The notes beneath the pieces are model-generated. The model did no database searches, was not told the DNA's origin, and saw only the letters and a list, made by a program, of their open reading frames with translations. From contig NC_060232.1 in the NCBI RefSeq assembly GCF_021155775.2, positions 20,901,922 through 20,965,921 on the forward strand: 64,000 nt of DNA, in the 5' to 3' direction. The translations under genes and the position numbers were made by a program. This document shows, in pieces, positions 43,701-55,795 of this stretch (positions are counted from its first letter, which is position 1; the number at the start of each line of letters is the position of its first letter). Source of the stretch: Neodiprion pinetum. Its lineage: Eukaryota > Arthropoda > Insecta > Hymenoptera > Diprionidae.

Positions 43701-44087
43701 ATTTACACGGTCCGATCCATTATTTGAGCTACATGGAACAGGTGGGAAAACGAGCTACGGAACGGAATTGATAAGCAGAAAAGTTACCATTCTCAAGGGA
43801 AATTTACCGTTTCGTGTTTCCGTGATACGTGTTCTCTGTGCATATGGGACGTCACACTTACTATTCCTCTTCACACGTTATACGAAAGGTTTGGACCAAA
43901 GCGATACCACAACAATGGGACACAAAGTATACAGCATAAAATTTTATTTCGTTGCATTCTTGATGTCAAGTGGCACCTTCTGGCCTTCTTTTGAGAGAAA
44001 ATTATTCATGGATTGAATAATACGAATAAAAAAATTTGTACGTATAACCCATAGCGTTATTGTTATATCAGCATTTGATAATGACAA
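40712..44087. other. No gene recognised
   Basis: 3.4 kb without a recognisable domain. 41640-42050 is richer in GC than its surroundings and has an open minus-strand stretch of 97 codons with low-complexity composition. Confidence 0.45.
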
Positions 44088-44278
44088 TGAGTACGTTTAC
44101 ACGGTGCTGTTATTCGGGTTTTACTATGGCTGACATAGTAATGCCGCATTTAAAAATGCGTGTAAATCCGTTATATCCAGTGTAATGCGCCATTTTTAAA
44201 TGTCACACATTTTTAAATTCGGTATTACTATGCCAGCCACAGTTTAACCGGAATAAGGACGCCGTGTAAACGTACTCA
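44088..44278. mobile_element. Foldback MITE, 191 bp
   Basis: Arms of about 75 bp pair almost throughout, beginning TGAGTACGTTTACACGG at both ends. The unpaired centre is about 40 bases. No clear target duplication. Confidence 0.7.
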
Positions 44279-45203
44279 ATATCAAAGTAATTCATAAATT
44301 GTTAAGAGGGGCTTGGGTAAAACTGTTCATTCATCGGCAGAGATCGCCACAAATACTGAATTTGTAGGAAAGATGCTCGAGGATGCAGGCTGACTGAATA
44401 ACTGAGTCACAAATGTTGAATTTACTTATAACAAACAGGAAGTTAATTTATTAAAAATATATAACTTCAGGCTTGTTAGTCACCTGGCTCATGGAGGACT
44501 GGTGACCAAAATTAACTACCGCGTTGATGTTGCGAACGTCGCAAATTACCAACCACTTCAGTAATAATATAAAATATTCTATAATATCCTGAGTGGAAAT
44601 CATTATTATGTGGCTACAGTTTGGTCCAAGCCCGATGAATAATTCATTCGTGACATGATAGAGCGTCCACACCTCGTCCACTGCCAAGAAGAGGCCCTAC
44701 ATGTTCATTAGAGCTCAATTAAAATAAATTTACCCGTTTAATCATTATTTATTCACGAGATTTCAATACACGCGCAGAAGGCCATGGGAAAATTTCAATA
44801 TTTTATAATTCCATAATACTTAAAGATACTTGATATTAAAATCGTCTGTAGCAATGTTTTGACAATTATGTAAATAAATTGTAACAAGGTAATAACAGAT
44901 TACCCATTGTACATTTTCTTACTGAACAAGTCATCTCAAAATGATTATTCAACTCACTGGCAGATAGTCATCACAAGAGATGAATAATACATATAGTACC
45001 ACACAATGTAATTTTGGTTCACGAGTACGAACTTGGCTCAAGCAGCATGAGGAACTGATTTTGTGGTAGAACAGGGGTCTTTTATTGCTGTGAACGAATT
45101 GGTTATGACTTTTCAATAATACACCCCTTCAAAATTGGGGCAAATATATGATTCATTCGTATTCCACTCATATATTACGGTATGATTCTAAGCATCATAT
45201 ATA
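44279..45203. other. Region downstream of the CNEP1R1 stop codon
   Basis: It probably contains the 3' untranslated region on the minus strand. A 78-codon open stretch near 44451-44687 has splice-like borders but no recognised domain. Confidence 0.4.
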
Positions 45204-45361
45204 TTAACTTTCATGTGGATGAGGTGGTCGTGTAGGTTTCAAAATAAGTTTTCCTGTGTCATCACAGCTCATGTTGAAATCGCCCAATACACTTCTAGCT
45301 CGCTGCGTTATGATGCTTGGTGCGATCACACGTCTGTGTACACCCATCATGAACAATATGA
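45204..45361 (-). CDS. CNEP1R1: CNEP1R1 last exon
   Basis: Acceptor TTCAG precedes 45361, and the stop TAA is at 45204-45206. It encodes 51 residues, including the strongly conserved RVIAPSIITQRARSVLGDFN and MSCDDTGKLILKP segments found near the C-terminus of TMEM188/CNEP1R1. The first two bases complete the codon left by the 48382 exon. The C-terminus ends in a His/Pro-rich tail. Confidence 0.93.
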
Positions 45362-45801
45362 CTGAAATTCAGAAGAAACAAAAATCTTGGTTACATATAA
45401 CTCGTAGTAATACCATGAGTATTTCGCTGTGCAAACTACCCAATGGGCACAGTGCACTTGAAATGTTAATTATTTCGATTCACAGTGGTTTCTTTACGGG
45501 TAGCGAAAAACTATTTAAATAAATATAAACAAATTTTTTTCAGGTCAACAAAATAGGATTTTGGGTTTACAAATATTTGGCTTTCTCAAGTGAAATATTT
45601 TTTTCGCCACCCGGAAAGAAGCCGTTATAAATCCAAGCAATTTTTTTTCTGCATGTGGGAGTCATCTCACAGCAGTTATACTTATTGTTAGAACAAGTCG
45701 CGAAGTCAACTCGTGTAACATGTAGAGGTCCGCTGCACCACATACTCTCAATCTAATAACTTCGGTTTGTGATTCTTATTCTAAAATTGACATATAAAAA
45801 G

Positions 45802-46814
45802 GGCATAGCCGGGTAAGCATGCCAAAAGTGCCTCCGCTCGGAATGGATTCTGTAAGTGACCTTCTGTTTTTTATCGATGAATGATTGATCCATACCAAAT
45901 TTCAACTTTTACCTTGTAACTTCATTTTGCTCGAAGTTATTGCAAAAAACGCAATTTTCAGTCTTTTCGCGTTAAATCCGTCATTTTAGCTCCAAAAATT
46001 ATTTAAAAAATCACAAATCTAGCAGACATCTGTACGCACGTCAAGGATTCCGGCGATCCGACCTTACATGAGACTGCATCATGAGGCTTCGGTATTTATT
46101 TGAAAAATAACAGACCGAAGATTGGAAATATTATCTAGTCGATGTAAAACGGCGTTAGAACTTGCAATCGGAAGTAGCTGCTGGTGACAATCGATACACA
46201 AGTTGACTTGTGAAGAATATATTATATTTCAGAACAATATGATCAACGACTTGAAAACTAACGTTAAATCGGAAACGTTCTTCCAAACTGATTACAAATT
46301 ACAGTTTCCAGCGTTATTTCTGTATGTGGAAAAAATCATCTTGAGATCGTGCCTGTAAAAGAATGAAAAATATCGGTTCTTAATTTTTTTAACAATGACG
46401 CACCTTTAGGGAAAATGTGAAAAAATCACAGAAAATTAGACAAAACCAGAGGTTCAAGCTGTCGAAAAGAGAAGGTGATCGGTCGCTTGCTAGAATCCAC
46501 CGATAATCAGCAATCTAAATGTTCAAGAATTTTTAGACGTTCAAGTTTGCTACCGAAAAATCTGAAAAAAAAATTCTTGACGTGTGTACAGGTGTCTGCT
46601 AGATTTGTGATTTTTTTCATAATTTTCGTAGTAATAATGGCGGATTTAACGCGAAAAGAGTGTAAATCGCGTTTTTTTGCGATAACTTCGAGCAAAATGG
46701 AGTGGGCAGGCTAAAATTTGGTATGGGTCAATCATTCATCAATAGAAAACAGAAGGTCACTTGCAGAATCCATTCCGAGCGGGGGCACTTTTGGCATGCC
46801 TATCCGGCTATGCC
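45802..46814. mobile_element. Foldback element, 1.0 kb, with ~280-bp inverted repeats
   Basis: The left arm starts GCATAGCCGGG at about 45803 and runs to about 46050. The right arm runs back from 46813 to about 46530 and pairs with it over most of its length. No coding capacity. It lies in intron 2 of CNEP1R1. Its target duplication was not resolved. Confidence 0.75.
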
Positions 46815-47199
46815 GTTAAGCATTTTAATTCTGACCATTTTGAAATGTTGAAGTTGATACAATTTCACTCGCAGATTTGTCCCGTCGATACTGTGGCATT
46901 ATCAAACCTTTGCACTGAAGAATATTTAACCAAGTGTTATAAATCTCAAAAAAGGAAATTCACTCAAGGTGATTTACATTTTGTTGTGAAGGGCTGCAAA
47001 ATATTTAATCACTGGAATACAATAACACAATTTTTTAACATATTCCTTGACGTGTACGTGAATTGATATAAAAAAATTATTACTATTGCATCATTATTTT
47101 ATCCGGAATTAATTTCTAAAAAGTAGCCTGTTACACTGTTCGTAACAGTCTGTTAACCCCTTATTGTTAGTCAAATTATACGAAATAACATGTTTGATA

Positions 47200-48003
47200 A
47201 CACAGGTCCACAGAATAAAAGTCTGAACTCGGCATGCGAAACATGTTTTCTTATGTTTTTTTTATCGCTGAATCCGAATATTAAGGCAGAATGGGGGGTC
47301 TTCCGGGCCGATTTTCAGTAAATGGCTGTTGAAAGTAAGAAAATAGTGATACATAGCCGTATGAGTTTTCGAAATTATAATCATTATAATTATACGTTTT
47401 TGGGGTCGCTGAATCCGAACCTGGGGTCGGTTTGACTATGTCTGGTCAAAATCAAGGTCACTTCAAGGTTAAAACGAGAAACAACTGTTAAAGCAGTGAA
47501 AATCACCATAACCATGCGTTTTTGGGGTCACTGAATCCGAATCTGGGGAATTTAAATTTAAATTATAGATTAGATGTTTACATCTGATTTTCGGAATTGT
47601 CTCACCTTCAACAGCCATTCACTGAAAATCGACCCTGAGGATACCCCATTCTGACCGCAGATTTGGATTCACCCACTCCAAAAACGTATAGTTATGGTGA
47701 TTGGCTCTGCTTTAACAGTTATTTATCGTTTTGACCTTGAGATGACCTTGATTTTGACCTGATAGGGTCAAACCGACCCCAGATTCGGATTCAGCGACCC
47801 CAAAAACGTATAGTTATAATGATTGTAACTTCGAAAACTCATACGACTGTGTATCACTATTTTTTGACTGTCAATCGCCATTTACTGAAAATCGGCCCGG
47901 AAGGCCCCACATTCTGATTTCAGATTCGGATTCAGCGATAAAAAGTACGTAAGAAAACATGTTTCGCATGCCGAGTTCAGACACTTTTTTTGTGGGCCTG
48001 TGT
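47200..48003. mobile_element. 804-bp near-palindromic repeat
   Basis: The arms 47200-47560 and 47640-48003 are imperfect inverted copies starting ACACAGG. Inside, GCTGAATCCGAA or a close variant occurs three times on each strand. Non-coding, in intron 2 of CNEP1R1. Confidence 0.8.
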
Positions 48004-48381
48004 AAAGTATGAAAAATGTACCGCAGCGTTTATGTACAAAGATGTGGAAATATGGTACATCTCTTTTAATTCCATCGTGGTTTTCAATCATATACCCAGG
48101 ATAATTGTCTTTTCAAGTATAATACACCATCATTTTCAAAATTCAGAAGTAATCTGCATTTCTAGTGAATAAGTTCAATTCCTTGAGTTCTTTGTATACT
48201 GTTCAAATAAATGAAATATGCAACATAGACGAGTGAGTGCATTTCGAGACACAATTAGTGATTTAAAGCAATATGGTTCATATCTAAAATTCGGGCGTCA
48301 TGTATCCGTTCTATTTACTCAGTGTGGAAAAATCCACATATGTTATAAAATGTACAAAAATTTGATCTAAGATGTACTTAC

Positions 48382-48516
48382 CTAGTACAATGCTAGCCAC
48401 GGTAAAAAATGGATGATTGCAAAGACTCTGTGTGAAGGAAACTGCTGACGTATTAGGATCTGTGAGCCAATGCCAGGCGCCGACTGCTGTGCATACGGAT
48501 ATGACACCTAGCAATG
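48382..48516 (-). CDS. CNEP1R1: CNEP1R1 middle exon
   Basis: 135 bp between an acceptor TTTTTGCAG and a donor GTAAGT. It encodes the first membrane segment (GVISVCTAVGAWHWL) and the conserved DP.T..VSF..SL.NHPFFT stretch typical of TMEM188/CNEP1R1. Here NHPFFT is preceded by Cys where many homologues have Trp. Phases match the neighbours: two bases at the start and one at the end. Confidence 0.93.
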
Positions 48517-48949
48517 CTGCAAAAAGAAAAAAAAAACACTATACCTATGTATACATAGTTTTCTTAACAATGTTTAGGACCAAATTTTTGGAAATTTTTC
48601 ACTTAAGTAACTAGCAACATTCTCATAGACATATTCAAAATATTTCTTGAAGCATATAAACATGATGTTTTTCATGTTATCTGAACAATGTTTCCTTTTA
48701 CTATTTTACACAATACAGCAATTGATAAAAGTTGCAAGCATCTTCCAGAATTATCCAGAGTGCATAAATATCGTGTTACATTTTTTATTAAATATAGTTA
48801 CCTTTAATGGTGCAGTTTGATATTATTCGGAAATGTGACAGATGGGAGAATTGATAAATACACAGGCTTGGTATATTGGCTACGTAATCGGTAATGGTGG
48901 ATGAGTAATACTCATAGACATATAAGACCAGTTTTTGTCATAGTGTTCG

Positions 48950-49200
48950 CTCAAAATAGATTCTGCAAGTGACTTATTGTTTTGTGTCGGTAAATAACTG
49001 ACTCATACCAAATTTGAGTCTTCTAACTCTATTTTTCTTGGAGTTATGGCAAAAAAATATGATATTCAGTTTTTTCGCGATAACTGCGCCATTTCAACTT
49101 AGAAAATTATAAAAGCATTATAGATCCAGCAGATCTCTCTGTACACGACAAGGGTTTTATTCAGATTTTTGGTAGCCAGCTGCATCTGCTAAAAATACTT
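48950..49200. repeat. Diverged relative of the 45802-46814 foldback arm
   Basis: It shares, in order, GATTCTGCAAGTGACTT, CATACCAAATTT, TTGGAGTTATGGCAAAAAA and a TTTTCGCGATAAC stretch with the arm at 45840-46000. Only one arm was recognised. Confidence 0.55.
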
Positions 49201-49856
49201 GAACATTCAGATTGCCGAGTTCCAGGGAGTTTTAGAAAGTGAGAAATTGAAGAGAAATTTTTCGATGAGAAAAATTAACGGACGACCGCATGAATCGAAC
49301 CCTCGATTGAACCCGGGACCATCAGAAGCCCATCTGTGGATGTTTCTTTTTTTCAAAGAGTGAATTCGGATGACCTTCTATTTTTACAGTTGAAAATGTG
49401 GGTAATTTTCTGTAATTTTGTAACATTTTTTCAAAAAAGACGTCATTCTAAAGAAAAAAATCAAAATCCGATATTAGCTAACATTTTCTGGGTATTTCGC
49501 AGGTCTTTTTTTGACCCATTGGAATAGCTTTAAAAAGGCATGATATCGATGCTTGTATACGCGAATTTGGATCGACACGTCAACAAGTCATTATCCTCGC
49601 GGTATTCTAAGGTTAGATTCGACGGTCATGAATTATGTTATGTTTATTGAGATGATTGAGATTGAGTTTGGTTCATGCTCGGCCGACTATGGCGCTGTAG
49701 GTTTCTCTGTGTTGCCAACATAACTGTCTAGTGTAAAAAATTAGCCGTCTCAGATTCATTGTCCCCAAGTGTATGTCATATAATTATTATTGCCACTTTT
49801 ATTGATATAGATACAGGTAACTGTTGATCTAGATAATGATATTGCCACTTATATTA

Positions 49857-51079
49857 CTACATTACTGTTCTCATTGCCACATTGGAAATGTTTGTAACCA
49901 CTACTTTCAGTACACTGTTCCGTACGTTTTTGTTGAAATTAAATATTGTTTCCCGCTGGTCTATTGTGATACTGTTCGTTATCCTCGCCGCAACGTATTT
50001 ATAGGAGTGCTGGCCGATACTTTTTTTGCACTGGTTCACCGTTATATTTCTATTTGCCGTAGTCCTTGTACTTCTACTGCGGATTACCGGGATCATTTGG
50101 TTATTGCTAACACTGAGCTCGATCCCACTAAGGCAAAATTTCTGCCTCATGTCCAGTATAGTTGTTTGGCTATACAGTACATCTAAGGGGTACATCCTTC
50201 CGTAACATAACTTTTATAATGCAATTTTGAATGGACTGCAGCTTGTTTAGGACGTTATCCCTAGCACTTCCCCTCCCGATAATCCCATACGAAAGTATCC
50301 ATTCAGTGAGGGTGTAGTATATTTGATATAATTGTTTTGCGTTTAGTTCCTGTCGTAATTTATAAAAAATACAGGGCATGAATCTTATTTTTTTGTTGCT
50401 ACGTACTCAAGATGGGAATCCCATCAAAAGTGTTGGTCGATTACAATTCCAAAATATATCATCGAAATAGTGTTTGCCAGGGCAGGGTAGTTGTATTTGC
50501 CCTGTCTTTCACAATTTCTCTCATGTATTTGAATCCCATCAAATTGCGGAACACTATCACGGTGACATTCGAAGATAATTTATTGTGTTTTTTTCATGTT
50601 AATTGTTAAATAATGTGCACGAAGCCAGTGCCTAATAACTGGGAACTCACGTTGGACCTTGGCCTTGGCTTCGGCCCAAGATCATTGTTGAAATATAAGC
50701 GCAGTGTCGCCGGCGTAGCTGATAATCTTTCTGTCGATTTGGCTTTCGAATATATCGTTTGTATAAAAAAGAAAACATTGGCCTCAACACCGACCCCTGC
50801 GAAAGCCCATAATTTATTGCCTCCGGTGTACTACACTGATGTTTGATTTTAACGACTTGTGATCTATCAATCAAATAGTTCCTGACTAGTGTGCGAACGA
50901 TACCGCTAAATCCATATCGTTCCAGCTTATCCAGCAGCACCTCATGGTGAAGTGTGTCGAACACTTTGGCAAAGTCGATAAGTACAACAATTGCTTCCTT
51001 TCCCGAATCGAGCAAAAATCTTTTGAATTCCAAAAAAAGTTTAGATGCAAGGAGACAGCCACGACCAGCCACAGCTCAA
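49857..51079 (-). pseudogene. LINE reverse transcriptase, core and C-terminal part
   Basis: It begins with VLIDFAKVFDTLHHEVLLDK near 50980, then YGLSQGSVLRP near 50825. The YIND/YADD region is degraded. A later frame has YTLTEWILSYGIIGRG near 50300, a conserved thumb-region motif, and the last frame ends with HSYKYVAAR near 49980. Frames shift at least twice. No activity is expected. Confidence 0.72.
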
Positions 51080-51461
51080 AATGTTTGATATTTCTCGAAG
51101 GATTTTTGAGAATTTTTTGAAAATTACGAGTCATGTCATACTTTGCGAAAAATTGATTTTACGAAGATGTTTAAACGAAGAATTCACTATGAAGGGGGAA
51201 ACACAATTATTTCAACATACTTTTTTTGAAAAGTACACTTCTTTCCGATTAATTTCATATAGTCATATTTTGTAATCCGACTAATAGATCCAGAAATATA
51301 GGCGTTTAAACATTTAACGGTCCTCAAAAAATGGAAAATTTTCAAAAATATGTAAATCCAAAATCAATTGAGATAAAAATTGAAAAAAAATTACGACCAC
51401 TTCTTTCAGTAACCGAATATCACGAAAAAAAAAAATATGAAAAGAATCGAGAGGTGTTTTT
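51080..51461. other. Foreign AT-rich block inside the LINE RT
   Basis: It replaces the RT region between the LKTNKAPRIDGI motif and the FDTLHH motif. No LINE coding is visible and no target duplication was found. Confidence 0.5.
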
Positions 51462-51683
51462 TTATTTATTTTTATTAATTATACATGCTATTGGAGAGGA
51501 TATGAAAGCACTGCAGATCTTTAGAATTTTTACCGTGATTCCATCAATTCTCGGTGCTTTGTTAGTTTTTAATGAATCGATACATTTACTAATCTCTATA
51601 GCGTCCAGCTCTCTGAGAAACATCGAGTTTACTACCCGCTGTATATTCATAGTTCCATCAGTATTCCTCCTAATTTTCATCAT
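51462..51683 (-). pseudogene. LINE reverse transcriptase, N-terminal part
   Basis: CIDSLKTNKAPRIDGITVK near 51560 is the first RT motif (LK..KAPG.D.I), followed by a piece of the finger region. It ends at the foreign block. Confidence 0.65.
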
Positions 51684-51910
51684 GAGGTCAACACCAATAT
51701 TCGCGAAAAAATTATTGAATGCCGTTGCTATTTCAGACCAGTTGATTATAACTACTGTTTTTAACGACCTGCTTCACTGTCATCCTGTCACTGTCCGGGT
51801 TTATAATTTAACTAACCACTTTCCACGTCTCTTACGGATTATCATTTGAGTTTCTTATATTAGCTCTATGGTATGCAATTTGCGACTTTTTTAGCACAGA
51901 CACTACCACA

Positions 51911-52944
51911 TTACGGTACGATATAAGTCACTCCCTTAACTGCAGGTTTGAAAGACAACGAGTCTAGCGCCTTTATCATTTTTATTATCCCGACAGAGAA
52001 CCACGGTTTTTTCACTGCGGGAATCCTAATCTTTCTTCCTGTCATTGATTCTTCAATGTGCCGCTTTAGCTTGTGTATGAACTCTTCCGTTGCTGTATCA
52101 GCGTCTGCCGCTTTGTATACTTCCCTCCACTCTTCAACTGATAATCGAACAAGTAACTTTCCTTTATTTACGGATGTTTTGACCACACGTAGGCTGACCT
52201 TTTGCGTTGGTATTCTGCACGAAAGCTGAATAAAGATTGGGTAGTGATCGGTCATATTAGATTCCACAACTCCCGCATTAATACTTTGAATCGATGCCGC
52301 AGTTTTGATGAACGCACGATCAATGCAGGTACGGGTATCATTTTGCGTACGGGTGTGCGAGTTTATTGCCGATAGGAGACCGTGCTCTGCTAGGCTAATC
52401 AGACATTCTTCCGCGACGTTGTTTGGATTTAGTATATTTATTTCGATGTCACCAATCAGCAGTAGTTCCTCTGGTCTGATGCTGTTAAGGTTTTGGTCAA
52501 ATTCTATCGGCTCGACCGTATGAGGCCGATAAACCACTACTATCTTTGTGCTACTATGGACAAGTTCCGTAAACTTAATGCACGGTACTTTAACTTTCCC
52601 GATTTGGTCTATCTGTGCGTAAACTGTATAGTGTTACGGATAAACACAATAACCCCGTCGTTCTGGTTCACTCTTCCATGATTGTAAACCAGAGAGTATC
52701 CTCTCGACTGGTACAACCTTACGTCATCGATATCCCAGATTTCAGAGCAAACCACTACGTCAAAGCATCTACTATACATTTTAAGGATGACTTCAAGTTC
52801 CTCCGAATGCTTTTTTAAGCTTCTTATATTAAGGTGAATTACCGTATAGGACTCATTCGACAAAATTAGGTTATTACAATTTACGTGTCGCTTGAAACGC
52901 AGAGTGTCAATGTTATATCTCTCAAAGTCTGTTATAAAGTTCAA
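51911..52944 (-). pseudogene. LINE endonuclease
   Basis: Two frames. The first has VIHLNIRSLKKHSEEL and VVVCSEIWD near 52740-52830, the N-terminal motifs of the apurinic endonuclease. The second has LLIGDIEINIL near 52450 and NMTDHYPI near 52245, which hold the catalytic Asp and the SDH/TDH His. A frameshift near 52570 separates them. Confidence 0.75.
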
Positions 52945-52950
52945 TAAAGC

Positions 52951-53770
52951 TTATCCTGATATTAGGTCTCCAGATGGGTAATACGTTTTAGAAATTAGAT
53001 AGTCTCGGCGCGAATTATAGGTTGCGCAGACCGCCTCTGCATTTGCTGCATGACTTATATCTCTGTTACGCTGAAATATTTTGTTCACATTGACGCAGTT
53101 TGCTTGTGGTACTCGTTCTTGTCCGTTTCTCACGTTCTTTCGAATCATGTCTATCTGCACAGAACGAGTATACGGTGTCTCCATGGTACATTTATTTGCA
53201 CCGCGACCGTAACCACAGCACGTATGGTACTTTTCAACATTCAGGGCGTCGTACACTGTACAATTTTGCCAGCCAATAAATACTCTTTCAGTAATCCTTA
53301 ATTTCGTGTAAACACTGGCATTAACGTCTACATAAGTCGTGAACGTTCCCTTGCCTACAATTTTTATCAAGCTGCTAACTTTCACTGTTGGGTCCTCAAT
53401 CTCCTTGAAATGTGCCCGAATCAACATTTCCTCCAGTTCTTTCGGCTCATACTCTTCCTTGATACAAACGATTGAACGATATTTATGCATGCATTCGACA
53501 GTTTTTCAAATTTCACCTTATATCGTGTCCCCGTATTCTTTTCGATTTTTTTATCATGCGCTAGACATCGTCCTGGCTATCACAGCTGATTTCTAGTTCA
53601 CCGTTTAGCAATTCCTTCACTTTGCCGACGTTAAGGTTAACACTATTCGTATAAAGTTTTTCTTTGATCTCACGCAGGGTTTTTTTCTGGTTTTTGTAGC
53701 ATTTGGCTTTATGATGATGTACGGTATTCGAGGTTTCTCGAAATGAGATACACCCGCCGGTCCGCCTCAA
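52951..53770 (-). pseudogene. LINE ORF1, C-terminal part
   Basis: It has VFIGWQNCTVYDALNVEKYH and an imperfect zinc knuckle (CCGYGRGANKC, without a His in the usual place) near 53210, then a DISHAANAEAVC stretch. It is read in two frames with a break near 53530. RNA binding is inferred from the family. Confidence 0.6.
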
Positions 53771-54249
53771 TGTTTGGTTATGTCTGTGTAGCTTGCGAGT
53801 AGTGCGCCAGTTTTTTCCTCTATCAATCTTAGGTTATTTTCTTCAAGTAGCAAGTTTTTCTCCTTGATTTCTATGACACGATCTCTTAGCAGCTTATTCT
53901 CGATTTTTAGTCCGAAGCACTCCCTGCACTCTTCATCCAGACTGCGGCAGTTCATGAAACAGCTCAGCAACGCGCTTGGTATGGTTAGGTTGCCGGTTTT
54001 CCTCGACTCCTTTTCCACCGTCTCACCTGTTGCATTTATTCCGCTTCTAAGATTTTCTATCTCCAACTTGAAGGTTGCGATAATATTTGTAAGCATTACT
54101 ACATCCTCGCTGGTCTCCTGGTCATTGTTATTTGAGGTTAGGTTCGGTTTGCAGCATACGACGAAAAGATTGTTAACAACACACAGCGATTTGACGCGTT
54201 CCAAGCAGTTGGTGTGATACAGCGAACTACAAATTAGGCACACGGCCAC
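53767..54249 (-). pseudogene. LINE ORF1, N-terminal part
   Basis: 160 residues beginning with a PHD-like Cys/His cluster (CLICSSLYHTNC, then CC) and followed by a long coiled-coil stretch rich in Glu, Leu and Lys. The cluster seems to extend upstream of the first Met. PHD-like ORF1 starts are known in several insect LINEs. Confidence 0.55.
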
Positions 54250-54349
54250 GCGAGCCGGTTTTATTTTAGAGCAACATTCATAGCGCTTTTCTACTATAAC
54301 TCTCTCTCTCTCTCTAAATTCTCGTTATCCACGTCTTCGGCCATCTTGT

Positions 54350-54529
54350 ATGAGGAATCTTTGAGGTATATCTTGAGGAGATACTTATTTATTAGTAACT
54401 GTAAAAAGACATGTGAGAAGTACGACTCTGAGCAGTGGTGCGTGCTGTCAATAAACGAGTGTCAGCAGTTAGGTTCGAGACACAACTTTATACGCGCGTG
54501 TCTGATAATTCACCTTATGTAACATTGCA
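54350..54529 (+). repeat. Gypsy LTR remnant
   Basis: It ends TTGCA at 54529, directly followed by the primer site TGGCGCAGTCGG. It contains AATAAACG near 54451. The 5' boundary was not determined. Confidence 0.5.
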
Positions 54530-55030
54530 TGGCGCAGTCGGTAGTGAAAGACGTTTCGATGCGAGAAATTAAATTAAGGTAAATCTCATACCTTAATACA
54601 AATTCACTCGCATCAAAGTAAAGTCTTTGGGTGAAATCTCAAATCTAACTTACAACTAGAGACCGATCAAAGTGGCAAAGTCTAAGGGCGAACAGATACA
54701 GAGGAATACAACGGATGTCAATGACAGACAATGGGGCAGAGAATTGGCGGACATGGCGAGCCAAATACAAAAATTGTTTGATTGCATCTGAGGCGCACAA
54801 AAACCGAGGCTATCCAATGTACCCAGCTCCTCCAGTACATGGGAGAGGACGGTTTTTAAAATATATACGACATTCCTCTTTACGGGAGGGGAAAAGGACG
54901 AACTGCAAATCTTAATTACATAATTCGAAGAGCACTTCTTGCCGAAACAAAACCTGGCATACGGAGTGTAGAGGAGCAAGGAGAGTTCGGGATACAAATT
55001 CTGGATCTGGGCATAAAGCCCAGACACAAA
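54530..55030 (+). pseudogene. Gypsy gag remnant
   Basis: It starts with the primer site TGGCGCAGTCGG. NGAENWRTWRAKYKNCLIAS near 54730 and a later frame with FEEHFLPKQNLAYG near 54930 match Mag-like gag, like that of Gypsy-2. Shifts and stops are present, and no pol follows. Confidence 0.6.
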
Positions 55031-55469
55031 CCTTTTTCTAGAATGTTGAAAGGTGGAGTTTATACCCACTGAGGCTGACTTTATTGATCATCAGATGGTA
55101 ATTACCCACGTTGCACTCTACGTTACCATCGTTTTGCAGTTATCGGATAAAAATATCCAGATTCATGTTATTTTTCACCTTTATCATTAAAAACTCCCAT
55201 GCTCTACCTTTACCGCAACAGCATATGTTACTATCGTTTTTCCTATCATCGGATAAAATTCGGGTTGCTTTCGATCTTCATCGGAAAAAAATCCCGGGCT
55301 CTACTTTTACCACAGCATTAACATGTATCAAGCAAGATGGAGTCACAGGGGCGAACCCTTGGGAACTTTGGTAAGAGTCAGCTTTTAGAAGGTCTCTCAC
55401 AGTAAATTAACGTCGAGAAAGTGCCTCAGTTCCTCCGATGACCAGCGAGGGAAGGGAGACATTGGAAGA

Positions 55470-55795
55470 CTTGCAACGACGAATTCTCAAAATTTAGGAA
55501 GACAAGCAGTTCTCGAAATGGCTAGACAAACTGCGACACAACGTCGAGAGACCCGCATTGATTGGCAAACGGTAAATTCTATAAGGTTCTCGATCCGCGC
55601 TTGTTACCATGACAAATTCGCGGAATTTAGGAAGATAAACAGCTCTCGGGATTGAGTGACAAGTATCAACGTGACGTCGAGCGGCCCGCGTGGATCAGAA
55701 AAACGTGAAGTTCTGGAAGGTTCGGGATACGCACTTGCTTCGATGAAAAATTCTCGGAAATTAGGAAGACAACCAGTTCTGGGATTCGTCTGAAG
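55470..55795. repeat. 132-bp tandem repeat, about 2.5 copies
   Basis: Units begin near 55470, 55601 and 55734, each with CTTG, then a variable stretch, then AATTTAGGAAGA or close. Units have diverged by roughly a quarter. Confidence 0.75.

Larger units (their letters stand above)
49800..54350 (-). mobile_element. Degenerate LINE with ORF1 and ORF2 in CNEP1R1 intron 1
   Basis: A gag-like ORF1, an apurinic-type endonuclease and a reverse transcriptase lie in order on the minus strand, broken by several frameshifts and one replaced block. The architecture fits the CR1/Jockey group, but the clade was not settled. A (GA)n run at its 5' side (about 54298-54316) is present. No poly(A) tail was clearly seen. 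Confidence 0.8.

Noticed and set aside
44451..44700. 78-codon minus-strand stretch with splice-like borders downstream of CNEP1R1
   Set aside because: No domain is recognised, it lies past the CNEP1R1 stop and no partner exon was seen. Probably chance in the 3' region.
46761..47066. 101-codon plus-strand reading
   Set aside because: Its start lies in the arm of the foldback element and the remainder has no recognised motif.
49836..50186. 116-codon plus-strand reading
   Set aside because: It is antisense to the recognisable C-terminal part of the minus-strand LINE.
53864..54217. 117-codon plus-strand Ser/Phe-rich reading
   Set aside because: It is the complement of the coiled-coil part of LINE ORF1.
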